49,752 nt of DNA from Gnetum montanum (Eukaryota; Streptophyta; Gnetopsida; Gnetales; Gnetaceae): assembly GCA_015680685.1 (NCBI GenBank), contig MNCI01021461.1, positions 226,152-275,903 on the forward strand, read 5' to 3'. This document shows positions 1-9,786 of this stretch, piece after piece (position 1 is the first letter of the stretch; the number at the start of each line of letters is the position of its first letter). The notes under the pieces are model-generated. The model worked only from the letters and a program-made list of their open reading frames with translations. It was not told where the DNA came from and did no database searches. The position numbers and the translations under genes were made by a program.

Positions 1-164
1 GTATTTGAGGTCTACACAAATCTGCTTTCCTTTCTTTTCTATCTATTTCCATCGAATCTTGCTCTATTTGTAGTTTTCTTGTNCACATTTCATACAACCG
101 CACGCCGCAACAGCACACGCACATACTCACATTAACTACTGAGTTATTTGGAGGTATCTGGGCC
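1..164. other. Unassigned left edge of window
   Basis: No coding match or repeat is recognised. The stretch is pyrimidine-rich in its first half and has a single N at 83, which may mark a small assembly join. It lies directly 5' of the retropepsin remnant, so it may be the gag-protease linker of that element, but nothing in the sequence proves this. Confidence 0.3.
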
Positions 165-852
165 TTGGTGTTGCCAGAGACCAGCGGGCACCTAAATCCT
201 GTTCGAGGACACTCGTTGGTGGTCGCGTCCCAAACGGTCGCCAACACTAAGGACATTGAGCTAGATGAGAAAGAAGAAGTTACTAAAACTCCTATGTTCA
301 TAACGATACAGGTTAATCATTTCAAGATATGTAGGGTGCATTCGATGATGGCGCAACAACCAAACTAATACCTTTTTCTATCATTGAAAAACTAGGACTC
401 ACCGAACAAATACAACCCACGACGACCTCCTTCCTAAAATCCTTTAGTGGTTCCCGTGTTGGAGTGAGAGGTATGGTTACCTTAGATTACATAGCCAGGG
501 ACCAATTTCCCACATCGCCAAATTCATAGTAATCGATGAAATGCCAAGATTTAATCTAATCCTAGGACGTCCCTGGCTGGCTCAACTTAAAGTTGTTTCC
601 TCACCAATCCATCAAGAGATCCACCTACCTTATGAGGATGGTGAAATTATCATATATGGGGATGCAATAGTACTACCTACTTCCTCATGCCCTAGAGTAG
701 ATCAAGAGTCAGAAATTGAGGTTGTTGAGCCTAAGCAAGAAACCATGAGCATATATCAAAGAATAAATCCAACATTAGCTCCCAATCCTACTGAAAATGA
801 AGAAATACTAGACAACACAAACATAGGCGCCATCCCTACTGATGTCTCCTAG
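165..852 (+). pseudogene. Retropepsin (aspartic protease) remnant of a Tat-like Ty3/gypsy element
   Basis: The family protein is the protease that cleaves the retrotransposon gag-pol polyprotein. It is visible in three frames. Frame one (165 to about 343) holds an approach strand ending in FKICRVHS. Frame two (341-529) carries the active-site pattern Asp-Asp-Gly-Ala followed by the typical IPFSIIEKLGL strand. Frame three (541-852) carries the C-terminal flap motif FNLILGRPWL. Two frameshifts therefore split the domain, although the catalytic aspartate survives at the DNA level. No reverse transcriptase follows directly: within about 100 bp the sequence becomes 3'-UTR-like tandem repeats, so RT, RNase H and integrase appear to have been deleted here. 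The pol at 16.3-19.7 kb is of a similar lineage. The order PR, antisense gene, RT could mean one scrambled element or two; I favour two. Confidence 0.8.
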
Positions 853-963
853 TCGGAATTGCCCTGTGATATCACCGATGAAGGAGAAGGTGAATATAAA
901 ATCTTACTCGCATGCTCAACCTCACATGTTAAACTACAAAGGATCAAAAATCAACTCAATAAA

Positions 964-1175
964 TAGAATTAAACTACGAAATGTCTGAAATGACGTTAAA
1001 CTACGAAATGTCCAAAATGATGTTAAACTCCGAAATGTCCAAATTGACGTTAAACTACGAAATGTCCGAAATGATGTTAAACTACGAAATGTCTGAAATG
1101 ACGTTAAACTACCCACTGTCCAGTATGACATTAAACTGCCAACAAATGTCTGCAATGACATTAAACTTGCCATGA
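964..1175 (+). repeat. Degenerate tandem repeat of about 27 bp
   Basis: About seven to eight units with the core TTAAACTACGAAATGTC followed by a TGAAATGACG-type tail. Some units vary to CCACTGTCCAG or CCAACAAATGTC. Each unit ends in ATGAC(G/A)TTAAACT. The same ATGACTTTAAACTA phrase continues singly to about 1335. It is also the core of the 38-bp array at 19730-20985 and of the sequence at 20990-21220. Plant Tat/Ogre elements are known to carry tandem repeats between integrase and 3' LTR, so this is read as the 3' UTR of the element whose protease lies just upstream. Confidence 0.8.
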
Positions 1176-1946
1176 TCATAAATAGCCAGTTCTGTTTAAA
1201 ACTTTCTAAAAAAGTTACTACCTTTGGCCTACCATAGCTTAAAACTGGTAATCCTTTCTTTAACAACAGATGCAACAGTCCATCATGACTTTAAACTAAT
1301 GTACCCAGCCCGAAATGGCTTTAAACTAGATCCAACAAGTTACAGATTTACAAACTCCTGTCATTTTACATTGAATTTTCGCTTACAAGTTACAAATTAC
1401 AATTTAGATTCTTGCACGGTCGTTGTTTCCTTTTTCAAGTATTTACCTTACATATCACTTTACACTTTACAAATTTATGTTACGTTTAGTTGCACACATA
1501 TACTTGAGAAAACAAAGAAAAATAATACAAAACATGAAAAATAAAAAAAAATATTTACATAGAACATCAAAGTAATGAATGAATGCAACCATTTTATACC
1601 ACAATTAAATTTAGGCCATTACATCAGTCTTTATACATTTTATCAAACATCCAAACATCCAAAAATCTAAAAAAACTCAATGGCTTAAGCCTGACTAATG
1701 CAAAGCTCATAGATGGGGCTGATCCCCAAGATCCTCTTCATCATCTACTCCTACTCCACTAGGGCCATCTCCATCATTAACATGTTCCTATAAACAAAAA
1801 ACGGAAAATAAAACAAAACAAGTCATAAACAGAAAAAAATCAGAAAAATAGTAACATTAACAATGAAAAACCATAAAATCATACAAAAGTAAATGCTACA
1901 ATAAAACATTCACAAGTGAAGAAGGCCCCAAGTTGGTCTCCAAATG
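1176..1946. other. 3' untranslated-type sequence, no gene seen
   Basis: From 1176 to about 1340 single copies of the TTAAACT phrase continue. From about 1340 to 1946 the DNA is AT-rich (poly-A stretches near 1540 and 1800) with no convincing coding. The tail lies just past the predicted stop of the minus-strand gene and could be its 3' UTR; a TTTATT (minus-strand AATAAA) is present around 1900, in AATAAAACATT on the plus strand's complement, but I place little weight on it. Confidence 0.4.
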
Positions 1947-4900
1947 TCATATTTTCTCCTTCTCGGGCACATTTGCCCAATCTTCCTCCAAGCCAAGATC
2001 AATGCCAGCAAGTGCTTTACCTTTGTCCACTGGGGTCCAAGTAGGGTGCTCAAGAGAGAATACGCTTGTCGCAATCTCCCTAGAGGCAGTGGTAATTGTT
2101 CTCTCTGGAGATCCCTCCACCTCAGTACACTCGACAAACTTGTCATAAGAAAATGTCAAACCTAACCCATCGATGAACATCTCTGCCCGATGACGTTCAA
2201 CTGACTCTTCTTTCAACCACTTCTTATACTGATGCTTGTGGTCCTTTTCGTCCTAACCCCACTTTTGTACTTTGGCAGCAAAGGATTTCCAATCTTGACA
2301 CTTCCTGTTCAATAAATCTATCTGTGCCTTTTGTTCTGCTAAGTCCCAAGTAGCCTGCACCTTACCATTTAAAACTGTCCAGTAACGTGTGTAGGTGATT
2401 TCGGATGAGTGCCATGTGCTATCACTAGACAACCTAGCAGTAGCAAAGTCATAACGGGACTGGAGATTCCTTTTCTCCTCTCTCTCTTTTGCTAGTGTCT
2501 CCCTCAGTGTGTGAACCTCATCCCATAGATGCTTAGTCGAACGCCTTAGGGTCCAAACTGTCTTGGCATTCTGTACAATGCAACCAGAAACCGCATCATA
2601 GATATTTCTTGGGGCTTGATCAATATCCCCTGGTAACTCAGGGAGAGCATCAATGTGAGTAGCTTCAGAAGGATCCCACTTGAGTCTAGCGCCTGCAAGT
2701 GCACACATAAGTTAGTTATAATCAAAGATAAACACAAAGAAACATGGTTAAAGCAGACACTTAGCATAACATGTAATTAACACACACCTCATTAACAATG
2801 CTTGCAACAAAATCCATTTTGCTAGGCATCTCAAGCCATGGCCTCAACGGGTCAATTGATGTGGGATGAGCAGGGGAGGTTTCTTCAATTAGAACCTATG
2901 ATCTTGACGTAGCTTCCTGGGATATAGGTACCTCGGGAATTCCAGAATCTACCCCAAAATGTTCAAAATAGTCAAGAACAACACATAGAATCAAAAAGAC
3001 ACAGAATCTAGATTGAGCTAAAGAGGAACATACCAAAAAGACCTTTGCTGTCCAGCCTAGGTGGATCACCAAGCTGCAAAGATCCGTCAAAGAAACCACT
3101 AAGGACATCCCGTTCATCACTTGAATGCCTAAGTGCATCCAAGGCCTCTTCCACAAGCTCTGTTCCAACATTTCTTGTCCCCTCATCCTCTTGTATGGCA
3201 AGAATTTCCCCCTCCTCGATTATTGCTTCCATTTCTTTTCCTTCCTCCTCAAGTATAAGAGCCAGGACCTCTCTTTCCTTCTTTAGACTTCCCTCTGAAA
3301 TAACACTGGAATTTTTAAAGTTAGTTTGATATAACACATACATACACTCAAACATCACATAAACCAAAAAAGCAAATATACAATGAAAAAGACAAACCTC
3401 TTACCCTCAACTGGCAATATAAATCGAATTTTCTTTGCCCTTGGAGGTCTCACATCTAGGGCAGATTCCTTTGCACGATCCTTCCTTTTCACCTTTTCCT
3501 TGGAATTTCCAACAGTCTCAGTAATTAAGTGTTCAACCCTCTTAACAGATGTGTGTAGCCTAGGCGGTGCCAATCCCAAGCTGTCATGGGAGTGATGAGA
3601 ACGGTTGGTCATACCTCCACTAGTAACCGATACAAACTCCTCAATCTCTTCTGGAAGATCTTGGGATCTAGTGGTGCTATATAAGTGGTGAATCCAAGGC
3701 TGGGATAGTTGTGAATGGTCTCTCAAAATGTAATGGTTGTCCTCATGAACTACTAGGAATTCAGCTTACCTGCGCAATTATCTCACAAAGAAAGCAAAGG
3801 TGAAGTGGGATCTTGCATGAATGCCTGAACGTAACCTGATAATTTCCCCACAAAGGCTAGACCCTAGAAATTGTGTCCAATTGTATTGCATGCTTGTCTC
3901 CAGAACCACACACATCACACGCGCAAACTCAATCCCAAGGATTATCCCTTGAGAAAGAGATTTGAGAAACACCCATGCTCGAAAGAGAGGATATTGGAAG
4001 TTCACTTCCGTCGATCGAGTATCCTCTCGCATGGCAAATCCCTTTGGGCCCTTAGGCAAACCCAACCACTGTTCAAGTTCCCTTATGACCTATCCTTTCG
4101 TAGTTGCCTTATGCATAGCTATCGTGGCCCCATCCATGGGAACACCAGAAAGATCGAAAAGAAACTCAGTGGTTAGGTGGAATGATATCTTTACTCCTCG
4201 AACCCGTGTAGTAAAATGCATCTTAGTAGTCAAGATGCTAGGAGTTAAGGCTGTAGATAGGTCCATCAAACTGGCCTAGGTGAGATGACTGATTATCAAA
4301 TTAGAAGCTCGCTTCTGTAACCATTTTTGTGATTGCTCTACTTCCTCGTACTTTGTAAAAAGCATAGCCTTAGTACGCCCTGTAGTAATAGTAACTTCTT
4401 CAGGGGGGATGGCTATTGTAAAAATAAAAAAAGCATAGAACCAGAAGTTAGAAAAGGGATGTGACACACAATGATGTAATGGAGTTTAAAGTACGGTCAT
4501 CTACCATCTGTGACTAGTAAAGGTGAGGTGGGCATAGGATCAATCCTTTGAGGAAAAATTGGTCCATTAGGAGACCAATCCTCATGCAACCAACCGCGAG
4601 GCTGGCAACACTCAAAGGCTCTTGAAAATTGCTTGTGGAAGTCAACAAGAGCTATCTTTGTCTGGTCCAATCCTGCAACACCAAGAATGGGGCCTACCAT
4701 AAACGTCTCTAGTGTTGTGCGCATTAAAGCAAGCTCACCATCATCATCACACATCTCATGGTCATCAAAATGGGGCCTACATGGGAAGACAACATTCACA
4801 TTTAGATGATGACATAAAATTAAAAAGAAATCACAAGTTAAAGTAGGACAGAAAGGAGCATACTTGTCTACTTTGTATACCATCCTGGGTGGGTTCTGAA

Positions 4901-6736
4901 ATAAGGTATGCACACGGAGGGCCAAGAAAAGTGTGTTGCTACTCTTGTAATGACCACAGGCAGGCAACTCCCACAGATGAGTTAAAGGACGAGTGGATCT
5001 AGGACCCTCAACAGGGCCTCCCTCAACTCTAAAAAGCCCCTCATCGATATCAGTGATGAAGACTAGTATATCTTGTATAGCCCTAAGAAAAATGGTCTTG
5101 ATAATGTCACGAGCCATCTGTTCACTTAGATGAGACCATATGACAACACTGAAGTTTTGCAATATGAACAATAAGAATGAACTAGCATCGGGATGGAACC
5201 ATATTGCATGGGGCCCAATGCGCATATCATAGGGAGGTGTGTCTGGCCCAAGGAGGCCAAACCAAGCAAGTAACCCAATGAGCTCAATAACGAGAAGAGA
5301 AGATTTAGGTTCCCTGCACATAACCAAAAAATTTAGTAAGTGAAAATCCAAGAACTAAAATAGATCAACATCACATAAAACCAAAAAATCACATAAACAA
5401 ATATTCCACATCATGAGACAAGGACACTAACATCTATTTAGTGTAATCTTATGCTTACCAAGGTACATTGAAATCGATTTAGGAATGAATTCATGTTTAA
5501 ATCATTAATCCCAGAAAAACAATAAAATAATATAAACAATATAAAATTTAGAAATCATTGAACATCCTCTCAAAGGCAACTCCCTCAACACTCATGCTAG
5601 GTGCACCAAGTCAAGCTGGCCTGTAGCCAAGTCACGTTGCGCTGCTACTTGTTCTAAAAAACGTTCTCCTTGAAAAACCCAAGACTGAAAATCCAAAATC
5701 CAAGGTCACGCTACCTTAGGCAAAAATTCAAAAATCATGGTCATGTTACTTTAAGGGCCAGAAACTAAAAAATCAAAATCATGATTGCCTTGGGCAAAAA
5801 TCCAAAACCCATGATCATGCTGCTCCTTAGAAAAAAGAGAAAACTGAAAATTTGGGTCACACTGCCCCAGGGGCCGAAATTTAAAATTCATAGTCACACT
5901 GCCCTAGCAGCCAAAAAATGTAGGGATTCACGCTACCCAAAAGCCAAAATTCCATAACCCACTTTGCTCTTCAAAAATTAAAAAATCGTGCCCAAGAATT
6001 ACAGGTCACATAGTCCCCAAAACTGAAAATTCAAAGACCTCGCTGCCCCAGGACTAAATCCAGAAACCTTAAAAATTCAAAATGTCAGTCAAGCAAGGTC
6101 ACAATGAGATTCAAAAGCTAAGATAGTCATGCGAAGTTCCCCAAGAGCTCAAATTTTTGCAGTCACGCTGCCCTCTAAAATCGAAAAATTTTGCCCCAAA
6201 ATTTCGAACTCACTCAATCCATTCCCTGCCCAAAACAAATTCAGAAAATTCGCAAGTAATGCTGAATGCAGTAGTCATGCTGTAAGAGGCCCTAAAACCA
6301 AAGAAACAAAAAGGGCAGGATTGAAACCTTGCATCCATGCTGCCACCAAGAAGGATGAAAACACTGTGGCCCAATCTGCGAGTAGAAGGAAAAAACTTGC
6401 AGTTCATGCTGCACGTAGCCAAGCCCAAAAAAAAATTCATAGTGCCCTACCTCCCCAGCCAAAAACCAAAATTTCACAGCTCATGATGTTCATGCCATAA
6501 AAAATGGAAAATCCTAGAAACCCCAAAATCGCAGCCATAAGACCTTACCCTAGGTAACGTTGCTTTACCAGAGAAAATTGGAGGCAAAGAATTTACCTGT
6601 ATAGGGACTCTTTCCATGACAGAATCCTGATTTGAGGGAGACGTTGGAGGAGCTCTTCACTCTCATCCATGAACGCCAGGGTTTCCTGCTTCCTTCCCTT
6701 GCCCCCAATTTCCTTTCGCTTTCCTTTGTCTTTCAT
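1947..6736 (-). pseudogene. Spliced antisense gene with degenerate FCP1/HAD-like domain and coiled-coil tail
   Basis: Seven exons can be joined. Exon 1 is about 6736-6597 (start uncertain; ATG at 6736 or 6670), then 5313-4864, 4776-4505, 4412-3405, 3294-3034, 2948 to 2788 (or 2784), and 2692-1947. All introns are GT-AG (1283, 87, 92, 110, 85 and about 95 nt). Every junction keeps phase, the last one if the donor 4 nt downstream in a GTGTGTG run is used. Exon 2 resembles plant FCP1-homology HAD phosphatases: SSLLVIELIGLL (motif I, catalytic Asp replaced by Glu), FSVVIWSHLSEQMARDII (motif II region), PLTHLWE, then HYKSSNTLF and LFQNPP. The usual DD of the last motif is absent, so phosphatase activity is unlikely. 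Exon 4 is unassigned, ending basic. Exons 5-7 are acidic, then coiled-coil (LAKEREEKRNLQSRYDF). About six in-frame TAG/TAA stops, mostly explicable as CAG/CAA changes, and no frameshift. Tat elements such as maize Grande carry antisense genes downstream of pol; this may be one, or a captured host gene. Confidence 0.65.
5570..6560. repeat. Degenerate GTCACGCTGCCC-type repeats inside intron 1 of the antisense gene
   Basis: A block of about 1 kb in which GGTCACGCTGCCC-like phrases alternate with CAAAAATTCAAAATC-like A-rich phrases, roughly every 50-65 bp and strongly diverged. Both phrases recur elsewhere: the A-rich type (GCCCACTCAAAAATTGAAAA) at 16050-16080, and the GTCACGCTG type at 22530-23060. 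That ties the two Tat-like remnants together as one family. The repeats lie between the exon 1 donor (6596) and the exon 2 acceptor (5314) of the minus-strand gene. Confidence 0.6.
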
Positions 6737-6966
6737 GGTCACATTGATGCTAAGGCTAACGCCTTGATGCACGCTGCACTTTGGGAAGGTCACACTGCTC
6801 TCCCAATTGCCAGCAACTCACGATGACAAAAATGAGGCTTTCTTTGTCAAAATTCTCTTTTTGATCCCTCCCTAGTAATTTAATTTTATTTATTTAATTT
6901 TTGGCCTTTTCATTTTAATTCCTTTTCTCATTTTAACTACATGCTGTTGTTCAAAAACCATCTTTG
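6561..6966. other. Antisense-gene first exon, its probable upstream region, and AT-rich flank
   Basis: 6597-6736 is the proposed first exon on the minus strand: MKDKGKRKEIGGKGRKQ, a basic stretch, then MDESEELLQRLPQIR, ending at a strong donor AG|GTAAAT. 6737-6840 still carries TCACACTG and GATGCACGCTG phrases of the repeat family. 6840-6966 is T-rich and has no feature I can name, up to the Athila target site. Confidence 0.4.
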
Positions 6967-6971
6967 CCTTA
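6967..6971. repeat. Target-site duplication (CCTTA), left copy
   Basis: CCTTA directly precedes the LTR terminus TGATGAGTGG. The identical CCTTA follows the other LTR terminus at 15899-15903. Five-bp duplications are the hallmark of Ty3/gypsy integration. Confidence 0.85.
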
Positions 6972-7028
6972 TGATGAGTGGCGAGGTACCCCTACACTCG
7001 ACCATACGAATATGAGCGTAGCACGTGC
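6972..7028 (-). repeat. 3' LTR remnant
   Basis: The first 57 bases match the U5 end of the full LTR at 15078 (TGATGAGTGGCGAGGTACCC, then the CAACCATACGAATATGAGCG phrase with one change), after which similarity stops. From 7029 to 7154 the sequence is unassigned and T-rich at its end. Only the outer tip of the 3' LTR survives. Confidence 0.8.
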
Positions 7029-7154
7029 CTTAAGATATGCATGGGCTTACACCTGTGATGCAGAGGCATCCCAAACTGCCGTCTCCTTTTCTCCTTCCAC
7101 CTTCTTATGCTCTGTTATTAATTTTTTTATTTTCTCAGTTCTAAAATTTTCTAA

Positions 7155-8855
7155 CTAGTCTGTGGGAATAAATTGTAGAGGATCCCATTGTGCTGCTTGT
7201 AAGGCTACGAGCTGCTCTTGTAGTTTTTGCACTTCAGCTTCAGCATGCTCAACCCTCACTTCAGATATGACTAGCTTTCCCTTTGTGGAAATGAGGTCTG
7301 ATTGAATTGTTGTTACATCCTGGGGGATGTCATACAGAGACATCAAAACTTTTCCTATTTGAAGTAATATGTCCAGTGCATTCTTATGTTCTGCAAGAGT
7401 CATTAAGGTTCTAGCCAAAGTTTGAGCATCCCGTGCTCCTGTAAGATTCGTCGGTGGCACAACAGGTACATTGAAAGATTCTTTGATTTGATCTGCAACC
7501 ACATTTGCAGCTCTTGCAGCATTCTGGTGTTGCATGACCATCACAGTGGCCCCTTCACCAGTCTCTAACTGCACCTAAAAAGATTATGCATTTCCTGAGA
7601 TCTGTTGTGACCATCTACTTTCCCCTCTTCATGTTTGAATTGATAATTCGCCCCTTATGCGATCTAATGAAACTATAGGCTGATCGGCATCATTGATGGC
7701 ATGGAAGAGGTTTGCGTCATCACGACTTCCCCAACTGATTATCTCAATGATGGCCCTAAGATGGATCATTGACGGTCTGTAGTCTTGCGACGGCGGTGGT
7801 TGATCTTGACCTGTGCCAAGCCCTGCTTCTTGTTGTTGGCTGGGACCCGTGGCTGGAGGTTGACTGGGTCCTGCAAGTTGGGTTGTAGGTGGTCCAGTCA
7901 TCTGTTCTTCTTCTTCATCTAGTCTCAGCTCTTCGCCAGTGCTTTTTCTTGGAACTGGCAGCTTTAGTAGTTCAGCATAAGAAGCATTCTGGGCTTTTCA
8001 AAGGACATCATTAGTGTACCCTCGAATACCAGCCCATCGGCACAGTTTTCTAATAAGAAAGGGAAAGGGCAGCGCCATCTTCCTTGACTTTCATTTTTCA
8101 AATCGCCTTAGGATCTTTGTCAAATATAGATGGGGAAGGTTAGCGTTAACCTTTCCCATCAATACTGCACATCCTTTGGCCACATACGTTGATATTCTTT
8201 TCAAGCCTTTTGTGGGAAAGAGGTGATAGGTTCCAATTTTAAAATAAACTCTATCTTCTATCATCAATTCTCCAAAAGCTTTGTCTCTACCATAAGCCTT
8301 CTCTAACTAATCCTTTTGCACATCAGGGTCTGAATGGGTAGATAACCAAGCAACATGAGGCCTTGTATTTGGAAGGTTTAATGCTTCCGAAATTACCTAC
8401 GTAGAGAAGTCTACTGTCACACCACAATTATTTATAGTGGTACCTTGCTCCTTATTGTGCTAGAACTGGTACGTTTCACCTAAGTACTAAGCACCACATT
8501 TAGAGAGGATAGGCCATAAGGGAGATCCCTTGAGGTAATACCTAACAGCCTCAGGAGCGAACTCTGCAAAAGATTTGAAGTTTAGCTCCACAATCACAGC
8601 AGCGAATGTGGACTTCTCATGGATAGCCTAAACACACTCCGGAGACAACGTGAGTTGTTGTCCCGGTTCAGGCGCAATAGCAGCTCCTCCTTCTGCCTGC
8701 CCGGACCGTCTGGTAGGAGGTTCTTCTTGATGGATGCTAAATGATTACACCTCTTGTTCTGCATGTTATCCAGTAGGGACCTGTCTTCCACCTCTCCGAG
8801 GTTGTTTGGCTCCACCTTGAACCAGACCCTCCTGCTGTGCACGTTTCGGGGCCAT
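7155..8855 (-). pseudogene. Extra ORF of the Athila-like element, copy A (plant transposon protein-like, coiled-coil C-terminus)
   Basis: One frame of about 566 codons from ATG at 8855 (MAPKRAQQEG) to 7155, broken only by in-frame stops (about ten) and no frameshift. The middle part has features of the putative plant transposon protein domain that accompanies Athila elements: SFAEFAPEAVRYYLKGSPLW, a VTVDFS strand, EALNLPNT, then ALPFPFLIRKLCRWAGI, which fits the conserved end of that domain. A proline/glutamine linker (MTGPPTTQLAGPSQPP region) follows, then a C-terminal helix with coiled-coil heptads (ISEVRVEHAEAEVQKLQEQL). An AG acceptor lies immediately before the ATG, so a 5'-UTR intron is possible. 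A TATA box lies about 470 bp upstream (9327-9335). Function unknown. Confidence 0.7.
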
Positions 8856-9786
8856 TCTACAATCACACGGATCAAGCGTTAGTAAGGTTTTTTTGGAAAT
8901 CAAGTTATACCTTACTACTTGCCTTAATTAAAGATCTTATGTTATAACGTGTGATCATGCTCGAAAGTGGTAATAATGGGTCTTGTGACTTAGGTGGTTG
9001 TCATTTTATTCTCCGGGTATACTTAAGGATTAAATGATTTTTGGCAGAATTATTCTAAGTGTTAGTGTTAATTACCCTAATTGATGTCCTTTGGGCGATG
9101 ATAAATTTCAAAAAAGTTAGGTACTTTTCGGTAAGTGTCACTCCACCATGACTAAACTGAACACTCCAAGTTCAAGCAGGTTCAAACGGAATTAAAATCG
9201 GAGCACCAGTGAGCGAGATATGAGTGAAAAAGCAAGGGTCATGCAATCGTGAGTTGTAGAGAAAAATTTCAGCAACTCCCCCTGCATGAATGGAAAAATG
9301 ATGCTAAGTGTTGCGACGGGGGTACCTATTTATAGGAAAATAGGACCCGATATTGCGTACATAATATCTCGGCCCTACTAATGTGAGACACATGAAAAAT
9401 ACCGGAATCTCATGTATTTTTCACTAGAAGGGTTAAATGTAATCTGCACTAGAAGGGTTAAATGTAATCTGCACTAACTCCACAAAGCACACACATGTAA
9501 ATATCACCGGAATGAGATGAAAATTCTATGCTACATGGGACACGAGCTACAATTACACGAACAGTGAGATGAGATGAACCATAGAAGGGATCGTAGAGAT
9601 TGGGACATGAGGTAATTGACCCAAGACATAGCAAATCCTGCGTGTAAAGCATGATTAAGGTGTCACTAACCCATCGTTCCAAGATTAGGACCAAGTTCAT
9701 TCCTCTAATCAGTGACATCACATTGTTTCATCCCATGATGAATGACTATGAGAGTACCATAACAACAAGGCGTACGATCACTTGGC
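7364..9786. repeat. Tandem duplication, copy A (2423 bp)
   Basis: Begins at GTAATATGTCCAGTGC and ends at CGTACGATCACTTGGC. The next base (9787) restarts the unit with GTAATATGTCC. The two copies match nearly base for base over their length by eye, differing by scattered substitutions and one rearranged patch of about 70 bp. The unit contains most of the extra ORF, its leader and its TATA-box promoter. No microhomology is visible at the junction. Confidence 0.92.
9290..9420 (-). promoter_or_regulatory. LTR-like promoter upstream of extra ORF, copy A
   Basis: On the minus strand a TATA box CTATAAATA (9335-9327) is preceded by GAGATATTATGTACGC and AATATCGG, a pair of inverted GATATT/AATATC motifs. 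The same layout (GATATC palindromes, then CTATAAATA) is found in the U3 of the LTR at 15078-15898. This suggests either an internal promoter for the ORF or a buried LTR fragment of a related family. The start of transcription is inferred, not seen. Confidence 0.55.

Noticed and set aside
934-1275. Serine/threonine/phenylalanine repeat protein on the minus strand
   Set aside because: The repeats simply translate the 27-bp DNA array; the plus-strand frame is equally open.
4035-4280. Plant mobile domain in exon 4 of the antisense gene
   Set aside because: A short FDLSGVPMDG patch is suggestive, but the rest does not show the domain's known pattern by eye; needs an HMM search.
6129-6500. 123-residue plus-strand ORF
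   Set aside because: Lies in the degenerate repeat block inside intron 1; composition is repeat-driven and no domain is seen.
8014-8226. 70-residue plus-strand ORF, repeated at 10437-10649
   Set aside because: Opposite-strand shadow of the extra ORF, repeated only because the segment is duplicated.
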